Source of the DNA: Hetaerina americana
Taxonomy: Eukaryota > Arthropoda > Insecta > Odonata > Calopterygidae
Length of the DNA: 64,000 bases
Direction of reading: 5' to 3'
Assembly: GCA_022747635.1 (NCBI GenBank)
Contig: JAKTNV010000178.1
Span: 396,001-460,000, forward strand
Shown: positions 11,940 through 22,745 of the stretch, piece after piece
Numbering within the stretch: the first letter of the stretch is position 1
How the letters are laid out: every line of letters starts with the position of its first letter
The notes under the pieces: generated by a model
What the model saw: only the letters and a program-made list of their open reading frames with translations
Told to the model about the DNA's origin: nothing
Databases searched by the model: none
Translations under genes and position numbers: made by a program

Positions 11940-13515
11940 CAGAAAATTAGCATCAGTATTTCAATCCTGTGACCGGTTTACTACAACACCCAAATCTTGT
12001 CCATTAGGTGTAAATACCCCCACCCCATGATAGTTTCTCTTTTATGGGTCCTTCTTAATTTTTCCAACATACTTTCCCTTTGGTCTAATTCGCTCGATCT
12101 TCCCTTCAATTTTTCCTTAAACTTGTATCAGGTTTCTACGATAGAAAATAAGCATCTTATTTATTTCCGTCTTCAGAACTGAAAATCTAATTAATTTTTA
12201 TTTATCAAATATAATTCCCAGTTTTTTTTTAAACTGTACCATTTAACATTTCCTGTATTCAGTTACAAAATAAGTACAAATAGCATCGATGTTTGGAGGA
12301 ATCGACATATAAATCCAATATCCATATATCCTGTAGTTCCCAAATCACAATGTCGCCCTGATTCACTCATCATTCGGCCAAACGAAGGAAAGTGATGCGG
12401 AGAGGGTCGAAAATTGAAGATTGGATGGTAGTGAAAGCGGGCGGCGAGATAGGACCTCCAAGAAATCGAGAGGGAAATAATATCAGGGAGACTAGACGAC
12501 GAACTTCGAGCGAGCAGCGACTGGAGGAGGTCTGCAAAATCCTCCGCCGAGAACGAGGGAAGAAGGGCAGTTGGAGAAAGCGGGAAATCGCCAACTGATC
12601 ACTTGTCCTTGTGTACCACTATTGGCGGCAATGACCCACAGTCGGGACGAAACCTTCACGGAAAGATATTCACGCTTAAACACCGGGAGCATGAATATTT
12701 CAAGGCGCACGCGCGGAAGCGCAAAAATTAGTCCGGTCTCACATGGCGGATATCTTCACGTACTCTGGAACGCGTGTGCTGTCTTATTAAGTGGACTAGC
12801 TAAGCATCTTTCTTCGCTTAGCAGACAAAACGGAAACTGTGTACGCAGAAACCTAAGGATGACATAAAAAACTAGGGTCGTGCATGGGGGTGGTGGAATC
12901 TCTGGATGCCAGCTCAGGTCTGAATGAATGAGCGAGTTTGTAAGACGCTCGGACGGCCTATTTTAATTCCCCCTGGATTCATAGTGAAATGATCTCTTTG
13001 AAATTCAAAGCAAACCTCTTCCCCTTCCCGCATGAAAGGTAGAGGGAATTTGACCATCCGCCGATATGATGGCGCCGAAATTGACGTCGTAAAACTCCAA
13101 GCATACCCTTCTCGAAATTTGTTATGAAATGTGTTGGCGCGAAAGTATCATATGCCGTTGAGTTCGACTGGGAGGATTCAACGCAAAATGAATTCACTCG
13201 AGGTTTTTTACAACACTGTTGGTCCTCCTGCATGGATTCCTCCTTATCCACTTCTGACGTTTCCCTTTGGCAGAAAAAATAAAACACAAAGGCTGGTTCG
13301 TACGCAGTAAAGACTTTAAACGACTAAATGTTTATTAAACTACTCGACTGCACGGGAGAAAGACAGAAAATTGCCCGCCCACAAAAATACTTATTTTGTT
13401 TCTCCCCGGTCGCAGGAAGAGAAAACTTCTTTTTGCTTTCTTTTCAGTCGTCTGAACGGCTGGCTTTAGTATATACGAGTATCCCACGATCCCACGCAAG
13501 GACTTGCATGTATAT
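11940..13515. other. Unassigned; CpG-rich patch at about 12360-12790
   Basis: No gene or repeat family was recognised. The 12360-12790 stretch has more GC and CpG than its surroundings. Small open frames here overlap on both strands and have no family features. Confidence 0.25.
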
Positions 13516-13516
13516 G

Positions 13517-13518
<2 letters not shown>

Positions 13519-13610
<92 letters not shown>

Positions 13611-13641
13611 TACATATATACACATACATACATACATACAT
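13519..13641. repeat. (TA)n microsatellite with (CATA)n edge
   Basis: About 80 bp of uninterrupted TA dinucleotides is followed by TACA/CATA variants. The apparent Ile-Tyr repeat proteins on both strands are artefacts of this tract. Confidence 0.97.
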
Positions 13642-14093
13642 TACCCCTTCCCTCTGCCCCCATTCCTCCCCACTTCTTCCACCCCGCAGGCGATAAAAAT
13701 GCGTTTTTATGCCTTGGTGCTGGAGCCTCCGGTTACGCAGTTGTGGCGACGTCCGGTAGAACAGAGCATAAGATTTCGAAAGGCCACACACACTAAAGAA
13801 GAGCCACGCCTCGGACCAGAGAACTGTGCAGCAAGCACCGCACAGGGAACGGCACAGAGATAGAGCAGTTCTCAAGGGGTGAGGATATTATCACATACGC
13901 GAGTGTGTGTTAGATGTTTCGTAGATTAGGAAGGGGTGGGAAGGCAAATGATGCGAAGTTTTGGAATGAAGGAGGTGGTTTCCCCTTGCGCTGAATTACA
14001 CCAGGGGTGATGGAACTCAGCAGATTGTTTATTTTCTTTAATGAAAAGAGGGATACGTACATTTGGGTATGTATGAATGGTTGGTCAATTGCC

Positions 14094-14124
14094 CTTTCCC
14101 ACACATTTGAAATGTGTGGGAAAG
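14094..14124. repeat. 15-bp perfect palindrome with 1-nt spacer
   Basis: CTTTCCCACACATTT, then one G, then its exact reverse complement. It lies in otherwise unassigned sequence. Confidence 0.8.
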
Positions 14125-14221
14125 ACTCAATAAAATGACCTACAGAATATAATAATGAGCCCTGAAACATACAGGAAACTTACACAGCAGCTTTATGAGA
14201 TGACCTTAATGCTATACAACG

Positions 14222-14870
14222 CTAGTGCGACATTTGGCAATCAGATTTATACTTAAAAAGTGCGTAGGGATGAATTTTTGGAAAAAGAGAGATTCCTTCA
14301 CGAATGCTTACTGCATTGGGAACGCCGAAATGGAATGTTTAGACTCAAATAAATACCTATGCGTCACCCTCACCCACGACCTCTCCTGGGTGATGCACAT
14401 ACGGGGACTTAGTGCAGAAGCTGACAAAAATTAGGATATATTAGAAGAGTACACGGTAAATGTGATAAAAATGTCAAAGAGAAATGTTGTCTATCGCTAT
14501 ATTAGCTTTCATTTAGAATATCCTGCTAGTATATATCCTCACGAAGTTGAATTGCCGGTTTTAATCGCGTGTAGCGTAGAGGAGCAAGATTTGTAAAACA
14601 TTGTTATGATAAACTTAGTAGCGTATACAAAATATTAACAGAGGTAGGCAGGGAATCACTCACGGAGCGAAAATAATAATATTATTCGACCGCGGTAGGG
14701 TCATGTTCGGGTAAAATTAGTCTAGCGTGTATTCACCTCCTGCCGCACACACTAGTGGTGGCTTGCTGGGAATACAAATATCAAATAACATCTCAACAGT
14801 ATCTAAACATGCGAGGGCCCACTGGAGCGTGGCAGGGGCTGTTAGGACATCATCCTTTGCAAAACAAATT
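14222..14870 (+). mobile_element. LINE-beta remnant (CR1/L2-like), 3' part
   Basis: The translated plus strand carries the downstream RT region typical of this group: a KCVGMNFW-like block, YLCVTLTHDLSWVMHI, a decayed GFIRRVLGKC equivalent, then HLEYPASIYPHEVE. It ends in the 3' signature (CCTGCCGCACACACTAGTGG TGGCTTGC). A second tag-like piece (GCGTGGCAGGGGCTGTTAGG) follows at 14830. Stops and shifts make it non-functional. Confidence 0.7.
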
Positions 14871-15004
14871 GAGTCGAGCGTTATTTTTTATAATTTTTAA
14901 ATGAAGGTCTACCCTTTAAGATAGGGGTTGGATAATTCAAAAACTAAGTACGGCTCTATTTCTAAGTCTCGCGTGTAAAGACAGAACCAAATACTAAAGA
15001 TTAT

Positions 15005-15450
15005 AATGAACCCTTCTTCGATTTCGCATGTTTTCTACCTCATTTCATATTCAACAGGTCTATCCTTTTCCTTTACCCTTCATCATTCGCCTAACGCTGT
15101 TCTCTCTGCCATAGTCATCAACATCCCATCGCCAATAAAAATTCTCAGTATCCTTTCGACACCTCCCAAAATTCATCTCTCCTCCCCCACCATGCCTGCC
15201 ACTTCTTCGATTGTTTTCCTTTCCCTCTATTTAATCTTTTCCACCCACATTTGAAAAACCTTTTACCTATCATCTTGTTCCTCAGACCATGTTTCCGAAC
15301 TGTGCAATACCATGCCCCATACCAAAGCATTTATCAATTTTTTTTTTTAATCCGTACCCAACGATCCGTTCATCAACTCCCTTCTCCTAGTGAAAACTTC
15401 TTTGCCTAACTTGATTCTTCTTCTTATATCCCCACCACTTCTAACTACAC
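15005..15450 (-). mobile_element. LINE-alpha C-terminal remnant
   Basis: The minus strand contains degraded LINE-alpha sequence from the region equivalent to RRELMTG (ACTAGGAGAAGGGAGTTGAT), through the MYGAETWSLK region, to the WWGRRDEFWE equivalent of the GMVGEERGLL block. Multiple stops. The 3' signature is missing. Confidence 0.65.
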
Positions 15451-15454
15451 ATTA

Positions 15455-16075
15455 AATTATCTTATTAAGACATGAAATTCTTCATGAAATGAAAGAGCTT
15501 CAAACGTTTCTTCTTAGGGGCCAACCAAGATACCTGGTGACTTTATTCTATATTTCGCACGTTCACGAAATTTTCCTGCATAATTCAGGAGATTTCTTTT
15601 TCCGGCGATCAAAGCAGTTTTACACGCTTAATCTATCCCCTCATCCAGTTTTCTCTCCCGCCGGTTGGGGGTGGATGGTGGGCAGTGAACTCTTCGGTCA
15701 TCTTTAAGGTTACTAGTTCATATCCCCTTTGCTGTACAGGATTAAGCAGGTTGGTATTCCTGTTTTCGATTTCGACTTTTCTGATTGAGTCAACTGCCAA
15801 CGAAGCAATCGTTGGAAATCAATCTTTGCCATTAAAGGAGCACGAACTTCCAGTCACTGGTACCTGATAAGGATCAAATTGCGGGCAGTCCTCGACGCCC
15901 CCGCACGAGGAAAAAATGGATTCTTGTCGGTTTACTCATTCAAATGAGCTCACTCATTCGCGATTGCGAGACCGTTAGAACGTGCGTCGGCACGTCTGTT
16001 CGATATCGCGGTGAATCGAAAGCGATGAAGGATTCGCGCGTGTGATATCGCACTCCTACATCGAAGCAGCAAGAT
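15455..16075. other. Unassigned sequence
   Basis: No gene or repeat was recognised. A short near-palindrome (AATGAGCTCACTCATT) lies around 15945-15960. Confidence 0.25.
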
Positions 16076-16080
16076 TGAAA

Positions 16081-16263
16081 ATGGACGCCACGGCTCAAAT
16101 GACAAATGCACGACGAATTAAATCTGTTCAAGATTCCATTTCCAATGTCGAACCGGAACAAGAAGGATACACCTATATCGATGTGCCACAACAGGTCGTG
16201 GGAAACGACATGACCACGAAATACGGTAAAATTGCAAGGATCCAAGCGAATTCGATTATTTGA
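16081..16263 (+). CDS. Unrecognised small open reading frame
   Basis: An ATG in a reasonable eukaryotic context (GAAAATGGACGCC) opens a 60-residue frame beginning MDATAQMTNARRIKSVQDSI and containing EQEGYTYIDVP. I do not recognise the family. Composition is balanced and the frame is not inside an identified repeat, but no splice sites or homology support it. It ends 30 bp before a LINE-alpha fragment. It could be chance, or one exon of an unseen gene. Confidence 0.12.
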   Translation: MDATAQMTNARRIKSVQDSISNVEPEQEGYTYIDVPQQVVGNDMTTKYGKIARIQANSII

Positions 16264-16289
16264 CAGTAATCAATTCATTCGAAGCAAGT

Positions 16290-16545
16290 AAAATGGATGA
16301 AGGGCGTATTGATTGGCGGTGGGATGTTGAAGACTGTCTTAGAGGGGAGAATGCTAGGCAAACGAAGAAAGGGCAGGAACGGGATAGGGATATTGAACGG
16401 GATGAAGGGAGGAAGGAAGTACCCAGAGATGAAGAGGGACTTTATGTAGAGAAGTTTGCTGGATTTTGTGTTTTGTTAGTAGTCACAACGTATTTATTTG
16501 GTATTTGTATCCATCCAAAACCTACCTAACCGGTAGATTACTTGA
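16290..16545 (+). mobile_element. LINE-alpha 3' end, short 5'-truncated copy
   Basis: The copy starts at the KWMKGV..GSGML equivalent (AAAATGGATGAAGGGCGTAT), keeps the KRGKGRNRIGMLDG-like segment in shifted frames, and ends with CCAAAACCTACCTAACCGGT AGATTACTT and an A-rich run. It is one of the better-preserved 3' ends of this family. Confidence 0.8.
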
Positions 16546-16634
16546 AAAAAATCAATTCGTTACTTTTTTATCAATTTGATTAGACTTTGCAATTTACCAA
16601 ACTTCAAAGGCTACAATACTATCGGAATTCATCT

Positions 16635-16875
16635 GTAAGTCTGCTAGGCTATTGACTGGAAGGCCCAGGTTCCATTTCAGGTGACGCCTCTGAAGACCAC
16701 CAAAACTGCGAGATTTTTCGGGCAACAGATCTTCTTGGGAAATCAAAGGCAGCACAAGGAAAGGAAATGGCCTTGGCGTGTGTATTTTACACGCCATTGG
16801 TCTAAGTGCTAGGGGAGTACCAAACCAACTTCACCTATTAAAACAGCCTTTGGGTTGATAACTGTGGAACACATA
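16635..16875 (+). mobile_element. SINE-A, diverged
   Basis: The head is decayed but the segment order is clear: AGGCCCAGGTTCCATTTCAG (B-box region), TCTTCTTGGGAAATCAAAGG, GTACCAAACCAACTTCACCT, and the 3' end GCCTTTGGGTTGATAACTGT. Confidence 0.65.
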
Positions 16876-17372
16876 AACGACATAACGGCATAAAGCTATT
16901 ATTGTTGGCGTTGAGAAGTAAGTAATTAGATATATAGGTTTCTACTAGTTTCCGCTACTAGTTCGCCTAAAAGCGACGTTGTGAATCGAATTTGGAAATC
17001 GTCAGATAGAAGTTCCAGGATCATCTCATTTCCCCACCCTGGACCCAAAAATAAAATGTTCGACGATTTATAAGCGAAGCAATGCCTACGCCCCACAACA
17101 AAAAAATAAGACATTTTGCTGTGACGCAACCCGACGGTCATCTTGACTCATCTGATTTGTAATTTGGCGGACGCAATTTATCGAAACACATCATAGTTAT
17201 TAAATGGTTCAAAAAAATCTTCGACCATTTACGCGGCGAGCATGTGATTTAAGAATTAATTATATAAGTTCTCTTAGAAAGAACATCAGTAAGCCGGTCG
17301 CCAAGAAAGATGGCCGTCCCACCTGCTCTCCTCGAGCTTCGTACGAAGCTGATTGATAATGAATGCTTAGGG

Positions 17373-17385
17373 AAGGAGGTTTCGT
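17373..17385. repeat. Left 13-bp target-site duplication of the Penelope-like pair
   Basis: AAGGAGGTTTCGT occurs here and again at 21273-21285, immediately outside the two outer ends of the head-to-head Penelope-like pair. The last two or three bases overlap element sequence on the right side, so the exact length could be 11-13 bp. Confidence 0.75.
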
Positions 17386-17464
17386 ATATGGCTGCGTAGA
17401 TTTTCGCGGCGGTGGCTTGAAGAATTCTGCATGTCCGGGTTTTCACCGCGTTGTTGTTTGAAGC

Positions 17465-17507
17465 CGACAACAGTTTCGCCGAAGTTTCATCCGGCGTCTT
17501 CAGGTCG
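17465..17507 (-). ncRNA. Hammerhead-ribozyme-like motif, minus copy
   Basis: This is the mirror image of the motif at 21184-21226: CTGAAGA core, GCCG/CGGC stem II, GAAAC, and a CGAC/GTCG stem I. The coding stop TGA of the minus-strand Penelope protein lies inside the CTGA box. See the plus copy for the structural argument and its weak point. Confidence 0.5.
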
Positions 17508-19143
17508 AAGATGAGGGACTCAGATTTTGGCCGTCCTTATATAGGTGGTCCCGTCCAAGTGCTGCTCTCTGATTGGTCCTTTTTCGGAGGACTCTCTTCC
17601 ACGCGTTGTGGAGATGGTAGCCTTCATCTCTATTGAAATTCGCCGGGTTTTTGGCTATCTCAATAGCTTCTCTGATTAGGCGTGGGTAATATCTACTTTC
17701 TTTACTTATGATTGTAGCGTCATGGAATAGAATATCATGGCCGGGTTCACTCCATTTATGCTCGGAGATGGCCGAGAGGTGAAACTGTTTGTTCGTAGTA
17801 GCCCGGAGGTGTTCTTTCATCCGAACTTTCATAGCTCGGCATGTTTCCCCGATGTAGGCTTTCCCACATGAACACGGTACTTGATAGACCCCTTCATATA
17901 GGTCTTTCGAGATTTTGTCCTTCGGTCCGGGGAGCGCGTCCGCTATTTTCTTGGTGCAGTTGAATCTTGTCACCACGTCGTGCTTTTTAAGGATTCTGGC
18001 TATCTTCTCGGATGTTCCGGATACGAAGGGGATAGTCGCGTATGCCTTTGGGTCCGGTTCCGTCTGCTTGATTGACTTGTCAGAATCTCGTCTTCGCCTT
18101 TCTTCCCTGGCGGTCCTTTTTAGGACCATATCGTTCCGATAGCCGTTTTGTTTTAGTGCTCTCAGGAGATGTTTCTTTTCAGTCAGCAAAGAATCGGCGT
18201 CAGAGATTTCATACGCTCTGTGAACTAGTGTGTCCACCAAAGATGTCTTTTGGAGCGGATGGTGGTGAGAGGTTGCGTTTAGATAACGGTCGGTGTGCGT
18301 CTTCTTTCTGTAAACAGCATGTCCCAGCTTCCCACAACTCTTCTTTTTGACTAAGACGTCCAGGAAAGGTAGTTGGTTGTCCTTTTCTACTTCCATCGTA
18401 AATTTGATGGAATGATGTTGTGAGTTGAGAAATTGAAGAAATTTCTGAAGTTCTGTTGCGCCGTGCTGCCAGATGACGAAAGTATCATCCACATATCTTA
18501 ACCACATCCTAGGTTTTTTCTCGTACTGATTAAGGATCTTTTCTTCAAAATGCTCCATGAACAGGTTAGCCACTACCGGAGACAGCGGCGAACCCATGGC
18601 TGCACCCTCTGTCTGCTCGTAGAATTCTTCGTTCCACAAAAAATAAGCATTCGTGAGGCAATGCTCCACCAGTGTGGGGAAGTCTTCCGGAATGCCGTTG
18701 GTGGTTAGGCCTCTGATGATCTCCACCGATTCCTTAATCGGGATGTTAGTGAACAGTGAAACAACATCGAAGCTCACCAATAATTCGTTGCTGTCCATTG
18801 TGATCTTTTTCAGGATGTCGATGAAATGCCCGGAGTTTTTCACGAATGACGATGTTTTTCCGACGTAGAACTGTAGAGATTGGGCCAGGTATTTCGCCAG
18901 TCCGTATGTTGGAGCATCGATCTGGCTGACTATAGGTCGGAGTGGTATCCCCTCCTTATGTATTTTCGGCAGTCCGTATAATCTGGGTGGTTTGGGAGCC
19001 GAAGAAAATAGTCCACGTTGTTCTTCCATCGGAATGAGGGATTTCTTTATTAGAGCTCTGGTGTTTCGCTCTGTTCTGCGCCTCTGATTGGGACAAAATC
19101 GAAAGAATAACTTACGACTCTTCCCGCACTGCCCAGGCGTCAA
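17500..19143 (-). pseudogene. 5'-truncated Penelope-like RT + GIY-YIG protein
   Basis: The open frame spans 547 codons, but only residues from ERNTRAL (about residue 25) onward belong to the element; the first 24 residues come from antisense read-through across the head-to-head junction into the partner copy. From there it is identical to the partner: fingers motif PRLYGLPKIHK, motif A SFDVVSLFTNIP, motif B GAAMGSPLSPVVANLFM, motif C YVDD, then the C-terminal GIY-YIG endonuclease (VYQVPC..CGKAYIGETCRAM). The N-terminal region is missing, so the product is probably inactive, though the catalytic motifs are intact. Confidence 0.8.
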
Positions 19144-21191
19144 CCCGGGATACCCAAATCAAGAAATTTAAAAAGCTGAACTCGAGGCAACACCCAGTTG
19201 ATGGTCCTGAAAAGGGCCGTGCGGTTGTTAACCTAACGAATCTGACCTTAGATGACGCTTGCACTGCGGTCCTATCCAAGGGCCCAAACTTCGCCATTGC
19301 TCCTACCGTGATACCGAGGGAGAAGATTATAACTGGGATCGAGTCGGCCATCCGAAAGCTTCCCAAGGGAGACGCTGATGAGATAAGGGAAGAAGTAGCA
19401 CTCATTCTACGCAACGCTAGACCACCTAAGTCTAATATCACAACTGCCGAAAGACGAGCTCTGAGGAACCTGCAAGAAAATGAGAGCATTCTCATAATAC
19501 CTGCAGACAAAGGGAATGCAACTGTGGTAATCAACAAAGAGGACTACCGGAGCAAAATTACGGAACTTCTCCAAGACGGGACGTATAAGAAACTCAAGAC
19601 CGACCCGACAGCAAAAATAGAGCGAAACACCAGAGCTCTAATAAAGAAATCCCTCATTCCGATGGAAGAACAACGTGGACTATTTTCTTCGGCTCCCAAA
19701 CCACCCAGATTATACGGACTGCCGAAAATACATAAGGAGGGGATACCACTCCGACCTATAGTCAGCCAGATCGATGCTCCAACATACGGACTGGCGAAAT
19801 ACCTGGCCCAATCTCTACAGTTCTACGTCGGAAAAACATCGTCATTCGTGAAAAACTCCGGGCATTTCATCGACATCCTGAAAAAGATCACAATGGACAG
19901 CAACGAATTATTGGTGAGCTTCGATGTTGTTTCACTGTTCACTAACATCCCGATTAAGGAATCGGTGGAGATCATCAGAGGCCTAACCACCAACGGCATT
20001 CCGGAAGACTTCCCCACACTGGTGGAGCATTGCCTCACGAATGCTTATTTTTTGTGGAACGAAGAATTCTACGAGCAGACAGAGGGTGCAGCCATGGGTT
20101 CGCCGCTGTCTCCGGTAGTGGCTAACCTGTTCATGGAGCATTTTGAAGAAAAGATCCTTAATCAGTACGAGAAAAAACCTAGGATGTGGTTAAGATATGT
20201 GGATGATACTTTCGTCATCTGGCAGCACGGCGCAACAGAACTTCAGAAATTTCTTCAATTTCTCAACTCACAACATCATTCCATCAAATTTACGATGGAA
20301 GTAGAAAAGGACAACCAACTACCTTTCCTGGACGTCTTAGTCAAAAAGAAGAGTTGTGGGAAGCTGGGACATGCTGTTTACAGAAAGAAGACGCACACCG
20401 ACCGTTATCTAAACGCAACCTCTCACCACCATCCGCTCCAAAAGACATCTTTGGTGGACACACTAGTTCACAGAGCGTATGAAATCTCTGACGCCGATTC
20501 TTTGCTGACTGAAAAGAAACATCTCCTGAGAGCACTAAAACAAAACGGCTATCGGAACGATATGGTCCTAAAAAGGACCGCCAGGGAAGAAAGGCGAAGA
20601 CGAGATTCTGACAAGTCAATCAAGCAGACGGAACCGGACCCAAAGGCATACGCGACTATCCCCTTCGTATCCGGAACATCCGAGAAGATAGCCAGAATCC
20701 TTAAAAAGCACGACGTGGTGACAAGATTCAACTGCACCAAGAAAATAGCGGACGCGCTCCCCGGACCGAAGGACAAAATCTCGAAAGACCTATATGAAGG
20801 GGTCTATCAAGTACCGTGTTCATGTGGGAAAGCCTACATCGGGGAAACATGCCGAGCTATGAAAGTTCGGATGAAAGAACACCTCCGGGCTACTACGAAC
20901 AAACAGTTTCACCTCTCGGCCATCTCCGAGCATAAATGGAGTGAACCCGGCCATGATATTCTATTCCATGACGCTACAATCATAAGTAAAGAAAGTAGAT
21001 ATTACCCACGCCTAATCAGAGAAGCTATTGAGATAGCCAAAAACCCGGCGAATTTCAATAGAGATGAAGGCTACCATCTCCACAACGCGTGGAAGAGAGT
21101 CCTCCGAAAAAGGACCAATCAGAGAGCAGCACTTGGACGGGACCACCTATATAAGGACGGCCAAAATCTGAGTCCCTCATCTTCGACCTGA
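19074..21191 (+). CDS. Penelope-like reverse transcriptase with GIY-YIG endonuclease
   Basis: The frame is open from the junction at about 19074 without an ATG (705 codons); an in-frame GTG at 19308 and later codons are possible starts, but the copy is probably 5'-truncated. Penelope proteins copy RNA into DNA at an endonuclease nick. Counting from 19074: N-terminal conserved LSKGPNFAIAPT block near residues 67-78; PRLYGLPKIHK fingers; motif A aspartate near residue 284 (FDVVSLFTNIP); motif B MGSPLSPVVANLFM; YVDD at 375-378; and a GIY-YIG nuclease near 577-600 with VYQVPCSCGKAYIGETCR, the paired cysteines and the catalytic arginine. The stop TGA lies within a hammerhead-like core. Full Penelope proteins are about 800-850 residues, so some 100 N-terminal residues are probably lost. 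Confidence 0.88.
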   Translation, partial: FCASDWDKIERITYDSSRTAQASTRDTQIKKFKKLNSRQHPVDGPEKGRAVVNLTNLTLDDACTAVLSKGPNFAIAPTVIPREKIITGIESAIRKLPKGDADEIREEVALILRNARPPKSNITTAERRALRNLQENESILIIPADKGNATVVINKEDYRSKITELLQDGTYKKLKTDPTAKIERNTRALIKKSLIPMEEQRGLFSSAPKPPRLYGLPKIHKEGIPLRPIVSQIDAPTYGLAKYLAQSLQFYVGKTSSFVKNSGHFIDILKKITMDSNELLVSFDVVSLFTNIPIKESVEIIRGLTTNGIPEDFPTLVEHCLTNAYFLWNEEFYEQTEGAAMGSPLSPVVANLFMEHFEEKILNQYEKKPRMWLRYVDDTFVIWQHGATELQKFLQFLNSQHHSIKFTMEVEKDNQLPFLDVLVKKKSCGKLGHAVYRKKTHTDRYLNATSHHHPLQKTSLVDTLVHRAYEISDADSLLTEKKHLLRALKQNGYRNDMVLKRTAREERRRRDSDKSIKQTEPDPKAYATIPFVSGTSEKIARILKKHDVVTRFNCTKKIADALPGPKDKISKDLYEGVYQVPCSCGKAYIGETCRAMKVRMKEHLRATTNKQFHLSAISEHKWSEPGHDILFHDATIISKESRYYPRLIREAIEIAKNPANFNRDEGYHLHNAWKRVLRKRTNQRAALGRDHLYKDGQNLSPSSST

Positions 21192-21226
21192 AGACGCCGG
21201 ATGAAACTTCGGCGAAACTGTTGTCG
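21184..21226 (+). ncRNA. Hammerhead-ribozyme-like motif at the Penelope 3' end
   Basis: The order of parts fits a type I hammerhead with a very short helix III. Stem I is CGAC (21184-21187) with GTCG (21223-21226). The CTGAAGA core is at 21188-21194, stem II is GCCG/CGGC (21196-21199, 21210-21213), GAAAC is at 21214-21218, and GTT at 21220-21222 precedes the expected cleavage position. Hammerheads are known in Penelope-like elements. The weak point is one extra C (21195) between the core and stem II; if it pairs with G214, the GAAA box loses its G. I therefore call it hammerhead-like. Confidence 0.5.
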
Positions 21227-21272
21227 GCTTCAAACAACAACGCGGTGAAAACCCGGACATGCAGAATTCTTC

Positions 21273-21285
21273 AAGGAGGTTTCGT
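21273..21285. repeat. Right 13-bp target-site duplication of the Penelope-like pair
   Basis: Second copy of AAGGAGGTTTCGT, directly after the 3' end of the plus copy. Confidence 0.75.
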
Positions 21286-22740
21286 GTTTGGTGCCCGATC
21301 GGCAACACCACCACCAACACCCCCACCCGTTTTCCGCCGCCCACCCCGCACCAATGACGAAGCGAAACCTGAGCGCACCAACCTTTTCTTGCAGCCTCCC
21401 TACCATTCCACGTCTGCGAGCATTCGTCCTCGTGGAGCAAAAAGAGAGCGGATGGGATGGAGGAGAGACGGAAGGAGAGGGGGGAGATGTCTACGCGGGT
21501 TGTCCAATGAAATTTATCAAATTAGAAAAAATAAAATAAAAACGAAGTTGATGTGAAAATTAATGAAATTCCACACTTCAAACAGTACCAATTCATTGTC
21601 ATGAAAAGGAATACCGTAATAATGCATTAATGCGAAGAAAATATATTGCGTTGAGATTAAAAAAATAATATTTGCTCCGTAAATGAATAGCGTGTTCAGG
21701 AGACATTCATAATGCCTTAAGGAATATTTCTCAGCGTGCTCTCTAGTGTTGTGAAAATGCGTGGGCACTAATGGGCGAAGTTCGAATGTTTAATTGTAAA
21801 GGATGGGCTATCCGAAGAGAGTTTGTGTCCTTCATTAATTTTGAAATTTAACGTCCTGTGATGGAATTATATGAATATATGCATTGCATCCTCAATGAAT
21901 GGTAATCATACATTTTCATTCAAATGGCTGATCATTTAAAAAAATTTATTTAACAAAAATGTGTTACATTATATGTTAAAATGTGCAATTGACGTGTCGT
22001 ACAAGTTTCACAGATTTGACTCCTATTATTGCGTCAGCGTTAGCCGTTGAAATTTGAAACATTTTCAGTTCGCCTAAGCCCGTTTCCGATGATGAAGGAC
22101 GCTTTTCTCACGAAGGTGTTCCTTAACTTATGGGCACGAAGAACAGTCGCACGGGTCCTATAGGGACTTACAGGGAAGATTAAGAATTGATTTCACGCCG
22201 ATTTTCGCGAGATATTTGGCAACAACATTTGCAGTCTTGAATTATCGACGCATAACAATCAGCCAGTTGCTTTGACATATGGCTATTTGTGATAGCCTAG
22301 GAGAATTTTCACCAAAGCTTTATAATATGTCCCATTCACACCTCTCGGTGCTGGTACGAGACACCGAAATATCATTCCCTCGTATTTTTGCATCTTATCC
22401 TGCGAGCAGAAACGGGAGCGTGTGGCAGGAGGCACCGTTTACAACAATGCCATCAACAGTAAGTGGAAACGGTGATTATTAGCATTGTTTGCCATGATTT
22501 TATATCAGGAAATTTCGAATTTTCGAGCGTGGTTTTCATTTGTTGGGGCAACGGATGTTACAAGGTAAAATGAATTCCTTATAACTGCCTGTCCAGCAGA
22601 TATTTCCCTCAACTTCTCGTCGATATCCGTCTCCCACGAGCAGTAACTTTCCCATGAGAACAGCAGCAGAGAAACAAATATCAGGAGCGATGCAGGTGAG
22701 GTATCATTTACCAATGAATCATGTGAATTCAATAAAAAAA
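21286..22740. other. Unassigned; CpG/C-rich to about 21510, then AT-rich
   Basis: The first 220 bp are C-rich and contain several CCACC and CCGCC runs, then purine-rich GGGGGGAGATG. This may be the CpG-rich site into which the Penelope pair inserted. The rest is AT-rich with no recognised feature. Confidence 0.3.
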
Positions 22741-22745
22741 TGGAA

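Larger units (their letters stand above)
17386..21272. mobile_element. Head-to-head pair of Penelope-like elements
   Basis: Two copies of one Penelope-like retroelement face away from a central junction near 19073. The minus copy is shorter at its 5' end; the plus copy carries about 545 bp more 5' sequence. Shared arms run 17416-19072 and 19619-21275, each 1657 bp with no length difference and identical encoded proteins. A single 13-bp duplication flanks the whole pair, so it probably integrated as one unit. Known Penelope elements often carry an inverted, 5'-truncated partner copy, which this fits. The minus copy keeps about 30 bp of extra 3' sequence (17386-17415) that the plus copy lacks. 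Confidence 0.85.

Noticed and set aside
13335..13875. Several open frames on both strands rich in Ile-Tyr repeats
   Set aside because: They are direct translations of the (TA)n microsatellite and have no coding signal. The same applies to frames at 32836-33190, 41783-42374, 44357-44787 and 44920-45150.
17915..18868. Plus-strand frames within the Penelope minus copy, and their mirror images at 19823-20776
   Set aside because: Antisense shadows of the RT/GIY-YIG protein. They appear in both copies only because the copies are identical.
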